A stretch of 19,237 nt of DNA from Spirochaetaceae bacterium (GTDB lineage Bacteria > Spirochaetota > Spirochaetia > Treponematales > Breznakiellaceae), in NCBI GenBank assembly GCA_031269165.1, contig JAISZQ010000235.1, positions 1-19,237 of the forward strand. Direction: 5' to 3'. The notes under the pieces were generated by a model. The model worked only from the letters and a program-made list of their open reading frames with translations. It did not search any database and had not been told where the DNA came from. A program made the translations under genes and the position numbers. Positions within the stretch are counted from its first letter, which is position 1; every line of letters begins with the position of its first letter. Positions 6,155-12,652 of this stretch are shown here, in pieces.

Positions 6155-6719
6155 ATGAGTGGATCGTATTACATTCCGTCTAACGACGGGCAGTTCGACG
6201 TGTTCTTTAACAGCATCGTCGAGTATGTGCTGGCAAGGGTGCTTGTGACGACTCCGGTGTGGACGCACATCTCCTCAGCGGAGGCGCAAAAACTGGCCAC
6301 CTCCTGCACGGCTTGGCAAACGGCGTACGAGGCAACGAAAGGGCCCCACACCCCGGTGCAGACGGCGGAAAAGAAGCGCGTCCGCACAGTTTCCGAGGCC
6401 GCGTTGCGGGACTTTGTGAACCGTTACCTCCGCTACCCGCCGCCGCCTCATCGTCCATTACAAGGACGAGGGGGCGACACGCCGGGGCAAGCCGAAGAAC
6501 GTGCATGGCATCGAGGTGCGCTGGGCGATTCTCGACCGCCCGCCCGAGGACATCGAGAAGGAACTGGTTCGCTCCTCCTTCGACACGAACCCGCCGCTGA
6601 CGCTTGCCTTCGGCGAGGAGGACCGGGGGAAGCGCGTCTACATGGCGGGGGCGTGGGAGATCGAACGCGAAGGCGAGAAAGGCCCCTACGGCGCGATTGT
6701 GGAAGCAATCATCCCCTGA
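6155..6719 (+). pseudogene. Broken gene: YYIPxxD...SAIIP-type hypothetical protein with internal deletion and frame change
   Basis: It starts at ATG 6155 with AAGGAG 8 nt upstream and a CGCCGC-CCA-GCGGCG hairpin just before. The first about 95 residues (SGSYYIPSNDGQFDVFFNSIVEYV... VSEAALRDFVNRYLRYPP) resemble the N-terminus of a family I recall from Bacteroidetes and termite-gut spirochaetes. The C-terminal part continues in another frame from about 6443 (RLIVHYKDEGATRRGKPKNVHGIEVRWAILDRPPEDIE..., ending RGKRVYMAGAWEIEREGEKGPYGAIVEAIIP) to the stop at 6719. At the joint (6436-6447, in a CCGCCGCC run) the family's usual linker, which I recall as VTDEDRDxMG followed by a Pro-rich stretch, is missing and the frame shifts. 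The most likely event is a deletion of roughly 30-50 codons. The function of the family is unknown. A sequencing error cannot explain the missing linker. Confidence 0.7.
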
Positions 6720-6800
6720 GCCCCCAGGGGCTTTCCTTGGGCGTGTCGTGAGGGGAACGGGCAACGGTGTCCCCCTCCGGGGGAGTGAACGCGCCGGGAT

Positions 6801-7215
6801 CGTCATTGCGAGGTGGCGGCAACTTGCCGTTGGTGAAGCAATCCAGTCGAGGGGCCATCGTCATTGCGAGGAGCGAAGCGACGAAGCAATCCAGTCGAGG
6901 GGCGTGGCTCCCTGGATTGCCGCGCTACGCTCGCAATGACAGGCGGGCCGCAATGACGGGAAGGGGGTAGCGAGGACGACCGTCATTGCGAGGGCGCAGC
7001 CCGAAGCAATCCAGACGAGGAAGGCCATCACACGGGATTACTTCGCTCGGCAATATGCCGCTCGCTCGCAATGACAGGCGGGTCGCAATGACGGGAAGGG
7101 GGTAGCGAGGACGGCCGTCATTGCGAGGGCGCAGCCCGAAGCAATCCAGACGAGGAAGGCCCTCCACGGGATTGCTTCGTCGCTGGCGGCAAGTTGCCGC
7201 TTCCTCGCAAAGACG
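6801..7215. repeat. Cluster of CATTGCGAG palindromic elements (family R), copies 4-7
   Basis: A half copy (6801-6850) is followed by full copies at 6859-6940, 6981-7075 and 7116-7215. About 130 bp, including one whole element and its GACAGGCGGG..GGGGGTAGCGAGGACG linker, is duplicated in tandem (near 6943-7074 and 7075-7150). The tip hairpins differ between copies: GGCAA-C-TTGCC, CGGCA-ATA-TGCCG and GCGGCAA-G-TTGCCGC. Upstream at 6721-6790 are GCCCC-CA-GGGGC and CCCCCTCCGGGGG hairpins that may end transcription of the broken gene. No gene is seen in 6720-7335. Confidence 0.85.
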
Positions 7216-7335
7216 GGCTCATTTGTTCGTGTGGTTGCGGTTAATAAGAGATTCGTGGTTAAGCAACAAGTTTTGTAAGAGGAATGTGCGACCAATGGCC
7301 GTAGATATATTTTTTAGTATGAAGGAGTAAAAGAA

Positions 7336-8595
7336 ATGATGAAGCAACATTTTATGGCGGCTCTCGTGCCGCTTGTCGCGCAAAGTCCCGAAGCCGACTT
7401 TGCAACAGAGCCGGATGGCGGCGGGGTCGTGATTATCGGGTACGAGGGGAAGGACAAAGATGTCGTGATCCCCGCAACCATCGGCGGGAAGCCCGTTAGG
7501 GGGATTGGCGAGTATGCTTTTTACGGGTGCGACAACCTGACCTCCGTCACGATACCGGAAGGCGTTACCACCGTTGGCGAGTCCGCTTTTTACGGGTGCG
7601 ACAACCTGACCTCCGTCACGATACCGGAAGGCGTTACCACCATTGGCGGGTACGCTTTTTTCGGGTGCGAAAGCCTGACCTCCGTCACGATACCGGAAGG
7701 CGTTACCACCATTGGCGGGTCCGCTTTTTACGGGTGCGACAACCTGACCTCCGTCACGATACCGGAAGGCGTTACCACCATTGGCGGGTACGCTTTTTTC
7801 AGGTGCAAAAGCCTGATCTCCGTCACGATACCGGACAGCGTTACCACCATTGGCGAATGGGCTTTTTACGGGTGCAAAAGCCTGACCGCCGTCACGATAC
7901 CGGAAGGCGTTACCACCATTGGCGACTGGGCGTTTTACGATTGCTTAGACTTGACCTCCGTCACGATACCGGACAGCGTTACCACCATTGGCGAGTATGC
8001 TTTTTACAGGTGCAAAAGCCTGACCGCCGTCACGATACCGGACAGCGTTACCGCCATTGGCGAGTATGCTTTTTCCGGGTGCGAAAGCCTGATCTCCGTC
8101 ACGATACCGGAAGGCGTTACCGCCATTGGCGGGGGTGCTTTTCAGATTTGCTCCATCAGCGTCCACTCAGCAAACCAGTGGTATAAAGTCATAGACGGCG
8201 TGTTGTTTACCAAAGACGGCAAGACGCTTCATACCTATCCGGCGGGTAACACACAGACCGCCTATAGGATACCGGACAGCGTTACCACCATTGGCGAGTC
8301 TGCTTTTTCCAGGTGCTATAGCCTGACCTCCGTCACGATACCGGACAGTGTTACCACCATTGGCGAGTATGCTTTTTACGAGTGCGAAAGCCTGACCGCC
8401 GTCACGATACCGACAAGCGTGACCACCATTGGCAAAAAGGCTTTTGCCTACTGCACCGGCCTGGCCTCCGTCACGATACCAAACAGCGTTACCGCCATTG
8501 ACGAGGGGGCTTTTCTCATGTGCGAAGAACTGTGGAGTGGAGTCCGTAAGGACATTGAAAAACGGTTTGGTAAGAAGGTGATTGAAGGTGCTTGA
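7336..8595 (+). CDS. BspA-like leucine-rich repeat protein (LRR_5)
   Basis: A 419-residue protein built from about 14 LRR_5 (BspA/TpLRR) repeats of 23 residues with consensus VTIPxxVTTIGxxAFxxCxxLTS. A lead-in GGGVVIIGYEGKDKDVVIPATIGGKPV is typical of BspA-like proteins. After repeat 9 comes a roughly 33-residue island (VHSANQWYKVIDGVLFTKDGKTLHTYPAGN) of the kind seen between LRR blocks in this family, then four more repeats and a charged tail (ERFGKKVIEGA). Family members are often surface proteins that bind host or matrix proteins in oral and gut bacteria. The N-terminus MMKQHFMAALVPLVAQS has only a short hydrophobic stretch and no lipobox, so export is uncertain. AAGGAG lies 8 nt before the first of two adjacent ATGs. 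The lipoprotein gene follows 205 bp later. Confidence 0.9.
   Translation: MMKQHFMAALVPLVAQSPEADFATEPDGGGVVIIGYEGKDKDVVIPATIGGKPVRGIGEYAFYGCDNLTSVTIPEGVTTVGESAFYGCDNLTSVTIPEGVTTIGGYAFFGCESLTSVTIPEGVTTIGGSAFYGCDNLTSVTIPEGVTTIGGYAFFRCKSLISVTIPDSVTTIGEWAFYGCKSLTAVTIPEGVTTIGDWAFYDCLDLTSVTIPDSVTTIGEYAFYRCKSLTAVTIPDSVTAIGEYAFSGCESLISVTIPEGVTAIGGGAFQICSISVHSANQWYKVIDGVLFTKDGKTLHTYPAGNTQTAYRIPDSVTTIGESAFSRCYSLTSVTIPDSVTTIGEYAFYECESLTAVTIPTSVTTIGKKAFAYCTGLASVTIPNSVTAIDEGAFLMCEELWSGVRKDIEKRFGKKVIEGA
7550..8156 (+). repeat. 69-bp coding repeats within the LRR gene
   Basis: The first nine LRR units are 69-bp DNA repeats that are nearly identical at nucleotide level (TCCGTCACGATACCGGA, GGCGTTACCACCATTGGCG, TGCTTTTTAC and so on). 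Identity includes synonymous positions, implying recent amplification or homogenisation by recombination. Units alternate between GAAGGC (EG) and GACAGC (DS) forms. Four further units follow the island at 8150-8265. Confidence 0.85.
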
Positions 8596-8600
8596 AAGAA

Positions 8601-8729
8601 GATGGAGAATTGAAAATGTTGTGGTTTGGAGACGGCGTGTTGCGGGCGCGGGACGTTGTCCTGCTTCAATCATTTTCCATGAAGGGGTGGTACGGCGTGC
8701 CGTACTGCATCGGTACGGCTTGTCGTACC
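8601..8729. repeat. Short S-family element followed by two GTAC-rich hairpins
   Basis: 8601-8682 carries GGAGAATTGAAAATG on the left and TCATTTTCCATG on the right, a shortened S element. Next come GTACGGC-GT-GCCGTAC (about 8690-8706) and GGTACG-GCTTGT-CGTACC (8712-8729), followed by a further GGTACC. They fill the gap between the LRR and lipoprotein genes. A transcript read through would be strongly folded. Apart from the Shine-Dalgarno sequence near 8787 I see nothing else in the gap. Confidence 0.6.
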
Positions 8730-8800
8730 GGTACCGGATTGGCAGGGAAAAACGGGGACTCAAAGCCTCGACATTGTAGTTTTATTGAAGGAGTGAAAAG

Positions 8801-10600
8801 ATGAAAAAGAATTATGCAAGGAGTGTTGCCATGACAAAGAACAAGGTAAGGAAGCCCGCTCTGCGGGCCGGGACAGTCGGGATAGCGGCGGCTTTGGCCG
8901 TCGCTTTGGTATGCGGGGTTGTGATGCTGGCGGGATGCGCGACGTATGGCGCGGAGATACCGGCGAAAAAAGCGGATGAGAAAGCGGCGGAACAGGCGAA
9001 GGCGGAGACGGCGGAACAAGCGGCAGAGGCGGCAAAGGCGGCGGAGAAGGCAGCGATCAGAAAGGGCGACGAGGAGGCGTACCAAAAAGCCGTAGCGCGG
9101 GAACCAGACAACCCGGAGCCAAACTATGAGCGGGGCTGGTATTACTACAGCTACTATTCCCATACATTTCAGGGTCATGCGGCGGCGAAAGAATGGGGAC
9201 TGGCTCTGGAAAAAGACCCCGACTATACGGTGGCGGAAGGGGCAACGTTCAACGTACAAGGGGCTGCGGATCGGGGGTTAACGAATCTCACAAAGCCCCT
9301 TGATTTATCCGGGGTGCATCTTGATTATCTCATAGGGTCAACGTACCTCGCAATGGTTACCTATGGCAAAGTGCCGGAAGCGGAGTACGACGAATACCTT
9401 GAGAAGGCCCTGACGCATTTTCAAAAAGGGTACGACCGTGATATTACCGGCGGGAAACACAACACAAAGGACGCGAAAACGGTCTATCTTATCAATATCG
9501 GCCATGCGCGGACCCTCAAGGGCGATTTTGACGGGGCGATAGCGGCCTATCAGGAACTGGTAGACGCGAAGGACATTGACTATGACAAGTCGGGGATTAC
9601 GGCCAGAATACAGGACATCTCCCTATACCAGGCCCTGGCCGCCAAAGGCATGTACTATGTCAGCGCGTCGGGCGACGACTACAACGACGGCCTTTCGGCG
9701 GAAACGGCGTTCAAGACCCTTTCCCAAGCGGCCCGGTCAATAGGGAGGGATGGCATCAAGGCGATAACCGTCATCGGCACCCTGAACCAGGACAGCGAGG
9801 GCGATGATGAGGAGGAGGTATTCAACGTTTCCAATTTTTACTCAGAAACGCCGATTCTGATAACCGGCATTCCCTACGCGCCCGGCGCGAGACGGGCGGT
9901 GCTTTCCGCTAAGGGGACGGACAAGGATTGCGTTTCGACGCATGGTAGCACCCGCTTTGAACACATCGAGATTTCGGGAAGTTCAAAAACAGGGCTTACG
10001 GTAAGCGTTGAAGGCGAAGTTACGCTGGGTGAGGGGGCGCGGATAACCGGCAATAATGCCGGCGGGGTGCTTGTATACGGCGTCAAGGAGGAGTATAGAG
10101 ACATTTACAAGCCGGGACACCTCATCCTTGACGGTGGGATAATTGATAACAACAAGCACAGCACAAACGGGGCCGGTGTCAGAGTGACTGGTACGTTTAC
10201 CATGAAGCGGGGGAGCATACGGAAAAACACGGTTACCGGCAAGGGGCATCTCGGCGGCGGGGGGTTTATTATGAGCGATGGGTCGGCTTCCATAGAAGGG
10301 GGTGATATTTCGGAAAATAAGGCCGACCACGGCGCGGGCGTTTACGTTTCGGGAGGCAGCCTTACCCTGTCCGGCGGCTCCATCAGCGCCAATCTAGCAA
10401 ACACGGGCGGCGGTGTACGGGTGGGCGAAGGCGCCGCATTCATCCAGAGCGGCGGTTCCATCACCGGGAACGGGGCGATAGTTACTGGAGGCGTCCATGT
10501 TGACAGGGGCAGCACCTTTACCCAACAGGGCGGCTCGGTCAGCGACAATGTAAAGACGAATCAATATCCCTTCGTCCTCTCCGATATTTACCGGGAGTAG
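8801..10600 (+). CDS. Large lipoprotein with TPR-like and right-handed beta-helix domains
   Basis: A 599-residue predicted lipoprotein. A basic N-terminus and a hydrophobic segment (about 25-44) lead to lipobox LAGC with acceptor C46. Residues about 55-90 form an Ala/Glu/Lys-rich helical spacer, and about 85-290 look TPR-like (REPDNPEPNYERGWYYYS; GDFDGAIAAYQELVDAKDIDYDKSGI). Then YYVSASGDDYNDGLSAETAFKTL opens a DUF1565/pectin-lyase-like beta-helix of Gly-rich turns (GGSLTLSGGSISANLANTGGGVRV) to the end. It probably faces the periplasm or cell surface. The ligand is unknown, and no catalytic residues can be picked out. Two starts are possible: ATG 8801 and ATG 8831, each with its own AAGGAG at 7-8 nt. 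Both keep the lipobox. The LRR gene upstream suggests a shared surface role. Confidence 0.85.
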   Translation: MKKNYARSVAMTKNKVRKPALRAGTVGIAAALAVALVCGVVMLAGCATYGAEIPAKKADEKAAEQAKAETAEQAAEAAKAAEKAAIRKGDEEAYQKAVAREPDNPEPNYERGWYYYSYYSHTFQGHAAAKEWGLALEKDPDYTVAEGATFNVQGAADRGLTNLTKPLDLSGVHLDYLIGSTYLAMVTYGKVPEAEYDEYLEKALTHFQKGYDRDITGGKHNTKDAKTVYLINIGHARTLKGDFDGAIAAYQELVDAKDIDYDKSGITARIQDISLYQALAAKGMYYVSASGDDYNDGLSAETAFKTLSQAARSIGRDGIKAITVIGTLNQDSEGDDEEEVFNVSNFYSETPILITGIPYAPGARRAVLSAKGTDKDCVSTHGSTRFEHIEISGSSKTGLTVSVEGEVTLGEGARITGNNAGGVLVYGVKEEYRDIYKPGHLILDGGIIDNNKHSTNGAGVRVTGTFTMKRGSIRKNTVTGKGHLGGGGFIMSDGSASIEGGDISENKADHGAGVYVSGGSLTLSGGSISANLANTGGGVRVGEGAAFIQSGGSITGNGAIVTGGVHVDRGSTFTQQGGSVSDNVKTNQYPFVLSDIYRE

Positions 10601-10609
10601 CGTGCGTTG

Positions 10610-10882
10610 CGCCCCTTTGGGGCGAATGGAGAATTGATAATGGTAAATGGAAAATGTCGTGTTTTGGACGATGGGCGTTCTCTTCCGATCATTTTCCATT
10701 CTCCATTTACCATTTTCCATTCGCGCGAAGCGCGTAATGACGGAGGGTAGCGAAGATGGCCGTCATTGCGAGGGCGGAGCCCGAAGCAATCCAGACGGGA
10801 TAGCCCCTGGATTGCTTCGCTTCGCTCGCAATGACATCATTTTCCATTATCCATTTATCAATTTTCAATTCGCGCGAAGTGT
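10610..10882. repeat. S-R-S repeat block between lipoprotein genes
   Basis: A full S element (10610-10734) is bordered by CCCC-TTT-GGGG on the left and CGCGC-GAA-GCGCG on the right. An R palindrome (10761-10835) and a half S element (10836-10882) follow. The R copy has taken the place of the left half of the second S element, showing nested insertion. No coding evidence is present. Confidence 0.8.
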
Positions 10883-10913
10883 GGGGACTTAGGTGAGAGA
10901 TAAGGAAAAAACG

Positions 10914-11030
10914 ATGATAAGAAGATGTGTTCAGGCGGGTTTTGGAGTTGTGGTGTTGATGGTCTTGACGGGGTGCGCGACTGCGCCCGCGACCAACGAA
11001 TGGTTTAACAAGAAAAGGAGGATTGTATAG
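10914..11030 (+). CDS. Micro-lipoprotein (38 aa)
   Basis: ATG 10914, with AAGGA 8 nt upstream, opens 38 codons to TAG at 11030. The product is MIRRC, a hydrophobic stretch (GFGVVVLMVL), lipobox LTGC with acceptor C21, then only 17 residues (ATAPATNEWFNKKRRIV). After processing, an 18-residue lipid-anchored peptide would remain. Either this is a real very small lipoprotein (compare the lysis-type or entericidin-type size class, without implying homology) or it is the amino end of a larger lipoprotein that has decayed. Its last 26 bp overlap the 3' end of the PIN toxin gene on the other strand. The lipobox with correct h-region and n-region charge is good evidence for export if it is expressed. 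Confidence 0.55.
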   Translation: MIRRCVQAGFGVVVLMVLTGCATAPATNEWFNKKRRIV

Positions 11031-11421
11031 GAATGACACGCAAACTAGGGTATGTTGCGTTCAGCAACTTGCCATCATCGCTCACTACGTCCGCGTCAAG
11101 CAACAATGCGGTTGCCGCGATTATCGAGTCCGGCAATTTACGGTTGGTCGCTCGGCGAAACGCAATCGTTTTTTGCTTGACCTCACGGTTAAGGGGAATA
11201 ATGGTAACATCGCGGAAAAAACGCCCGATCTCGGCTTCTTCCTCTTCCGTAATGCCGGGAAAAGAAAGCAGTTCAATCTCGGTGATTTCGCTTGCGAAAC
11301 AGTCTTTTTCCGCAAAATCCGCATCAAAGGTATCTGTCATTCCTTTTTGCCTGTTGTGCAAAAGAGTGATGACAAAATTGGTGTCAAAAACAACCGGCTT
11401 ACCGTCAGTCAGCCCATGCAT
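11005..11421 (-). CDS. PIN-domain toxin (VapC-like ribonuclease)
   Basis: A 138-residue PIN-domain protein. Conserved acids of the family are visible: D13 in VVFDTNFVITLL, E50 in ITEIELLSF, D98 in KLPDSIIAATALLL and D115/D116 in ADVVSDDGKLL. Such enzymes cleave RNA in a Mg-dependent way and are silenced by the co-encoded antitoxin. Its ATG lies inside the antitoxin gene, with a 17-bp overlap (11405-11421) in a different frame, implying translational coupling. The 3' end overlaps the micro-lipoprotein by 26 bp. All active-site residues are present, so it appears intact. The RNA target cannot be told from sequence. Confidence 0.9.
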   Translation of the reverse strand: MHGLTDGKPVVFDTNFVITLLHNRQKGMTDTFDADFAEKDCFASEITEIELLSFPGITEEEEAEIGRFFRDVTIIPLNREVKQKTIAFRRATNRKLPDSIIAATALLLDADVVSDDGKLLNATYPSLRVIPIQSSFSC

Positions 11422-11749
11422 CGCGGATAGTCCTTTGGCAGTTTACACCGTCAACGCCGCCGAAAAAGGGCGGGGCGTTTTTGAGGCTTTCACCAAGTCC
11501 TTCAAACAGTTTGCGCCCTTCGGCGCGGCGGCGGCAACGTTTTTCCGCAGCGTCCCGCTTGCAGTCCGCGATAGACGGAAGCGGCTCTCCAGATTGCGGC
11601 TTTGCGAACCGGCCCGGAACTGCGGCATCGCGGGTGATGATAAAACGGATGGACACCCGTCCGCTTCCAATAGATGCGGGCAGAGGCTTTTCCAGCCGCA
11701 AGAAGCGGCGGGTTTCGTCGATTTCGGCGGTCTGCTGTATTACGGCCAT
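11405..11749 (-). CDS. Putative antitoxin of the PIN-domain toxin
   Basis: A 114-residue protein starting MAVIQQTAEIDETRRFLRLEKPLP. The first about 45 residues look like the short beta-strand N-terminal fold (AbrB/MazE-like) of antitoxins paired with PIN toxins. The C-terminus LFEGLGESLKNAPPFFGGVDGVNCQRTIRDAWAD resembles the segment 'GxLKDxPxFxGDPxxIxRxxRDEW' that I know from such antitoxins. The middle is Arg/Lys-rich and may be linker. It precedes and overlaps the toxin gene. A strong promoter (TTGACA-17-TATACT) ends 7 nt before the ATG, so the operon message is probably leaderless. The N-terminal DNA-binding domain could autoregulate it, but I see no clear operator. Confidence 0.75.
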   Translation of the reverse strand: MAVIQQTAEIDETRRFLRLEKPLPASIGSGRVSIRFIITRDAAVPGRFAKPQSGEPLPSIADCKRDAAEKRCRRRAEGRKLFEGLGESLKNAPPFFGGVDGVNCQRTIRDAWAD

Positions 11750-11756
11750 AAGGCTC

Positions 11757-11785
11757 AGTATACCTCAAAGAGGCGGCTTTGTCAA
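11757..11785 (-). promoter_or_regulatory. Sigma70 promoter of the toxin-antitoxin operon, leaderless geometry
   Basis: Minus strand: TTGACA (11780-11785), 17-bp spacer, TATACT (11757-11762), then 7 nt (GAGCCTT) and ATG 11749. The transcript should start at or within about 2 nt of the ATG, leaving no room for a Shine-Dalgarno sequence. Confidence 0.8.
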
Positions 11786-11809
11786 AAGAAAAGACGGCGG
11801 GAAGGCTTA

Positions 11810-11954
11810 TCATTTTCCATTTATCATTTTCAATTCCCCGAAGGGGGTGATTGCTTCGCCCGGCACATTGCCGCTCGAAGACGGCGGGCCATCGGCCGGC
11901 GATGGCCTCAGGAGAACTCGGTCCCGCCCCGTTCTAGAAGACGGCGTGCCGGCC
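11810..11954. repeat. Half S element and short hairpin sequence leading into array A
   Basis: TCATTTTCCATTTATCATTTTCAATT followed by CCCC-GAA-GGGG is the right half of an S element. Further on, GGCCATCG-GCCGG-CGATGGCC near 11888-11908 is a perfect 8-bp hairpin. No gene is seen. Confidence 0.6.
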
Positions 11955-12536
11955 GCCGATACGACCACCAAACAGCACCCGTCCCACGACAGCGTGCCTT
12001 TTGGTGTATGCCTGTCTAGAGTAGCATGCCATCAATCGGGTGAGCACCGCTTTACGAGGGCATTGCCGCTGTCCCCAAGCAACACAACCGCCCTGCCGAT
12101 ACGACCACCAAACAGACCCCGCCACGACAGCGTGCCTTTTGGTGTATGCCTGCCTAGAGTAGCATGCCATCAGCCGGTTGAGCACCGCTTTACGGGGGCA
12201 TTGCCGTCGTCCCCAAGCAACGCAACCGCCCTGCCGATACGACCACCAAACAGACCCCGTTCCACGACGGCGTGCCTTTTGGTGTATGCCTGTCTAGAGT
12301 AGCGCGCCATCAGCCGGGTGAGCACCACTTTACGGGGACATTACCGCTGTCCCCAAGCAACGCAACCGCCTTGCCGATACGACCACCAAACAGCACCCGT
12401 CCCACGACAGCGCGCCTTTTGGTGTATGCCTGTCTAGAGTAGCACGCCATCAGCCGGGTGAGCACCGCTTTACGGGGGCATTGCCGCCGCCACCTTAAAA
12501 GGCGGTACAGCCCCCGTAAAGCGGTGCTCACCCGGC
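11955..12536. repeat. Tandem array A: four 138-140 bp units closed by an inverted half-unit
   Basis: Units start with GCCGATACGACCACCAAACAG at 11955, 12095, 12233 and 12373. Each contains the blocks CCCGTCCCACGACAGCG, CTTTTGGTGTATGCC, TCTAGAGTAGC, CCATCAGCCGGGTGAGCACC and TTTACGGGGGCATTGCCG; the first three end with GTCCCCAAGCAACGC. In the last unit that tail is replaced by a 30-nt loop and an inverted copy of its GCCGGGTG..GGGGGC block. The period is not a multiple of three and drifts by 2, so the short minus-strand frames through it are not genes. It lies between the divergent antitoxin and HAD genes. Confidence 0.9.
12453..12536. ncRNA. Terminal palindrome A: perfect 27-bp arms, 30-nt loop (possible structured RNA)
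   Basis: The left arm 12453-12479 and right arm 12510-12536 are perfectly complementary. The loop 12480-12509 can itself pair CCGCC with GGCGG. The same structure with two compensated changes occurs at 16759-16842. A following block GTATCGACAAGTTATCC (12538-12554) is matched in array B by GTACCGACCAGTTACCC, so the conserved unit extends past the hairpin. No T-run follows. Whether it is transcribed is unknown, so the RNA type is an inference. Confidence 0.45.
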
Positions 12537-12615
12537 GTATCGACAAGTTATCCTATATAACAAACTTACCATTTACCAAATAGCACCTAAGGAGAAAATA
12601 CTAAGGAGAAAATAC

Positions 12616-12644
12616 TTGCAAAACCCAAAAGGCTAGGGTATAAT
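12616..12644 (+). promoter_or_regulatory. Sigma70 promoter of the HAD-RNase operon, leaderless geometry
   Basis: TTGCAA (12616-12621), 17-bp spacer, TATAAT (12639-12644), then 8 nt to ATG 12653. A start 7 nt after the -10 would leave about 2 nt of leader. A duplicated TAAGGAGAAAATAC sits at about 12588-12615, upstream of the start point, so it cannot serve as a ribosome site for this transcript. Confidence 0.8.
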
Positions 12645-12652
12645 ACTTTGCA

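Noticed and set aside
11033..12302. Plus-strand ORFs of 328 and 273 codons
   Set aside because: They run antisense to the toxin-antitoxin genes and continue into array A; no motif or ribosome site supports them.
11955..12536. CRISPR array
   Set aside because: Units of about 140 bp are conserved almost along their entire length, with no short repeat/unique spacer alternation and no cas genes.
11955..12536. Integron attC array
   Set aside because: The GTTATCC near the end does not fit the GTTRRRY core, no cassette ORFs lie between units, and no integrase gene is present.
12310..12546. Short minus-strand ORFs in arrays A and B (such as RLMACYSRQAYTKRHAVVGRVLFGG)
   Set aside because: The repeat period drifts and is not a multiple of three, so the same peptide appears in shifted frames; there are no ribosome sites.
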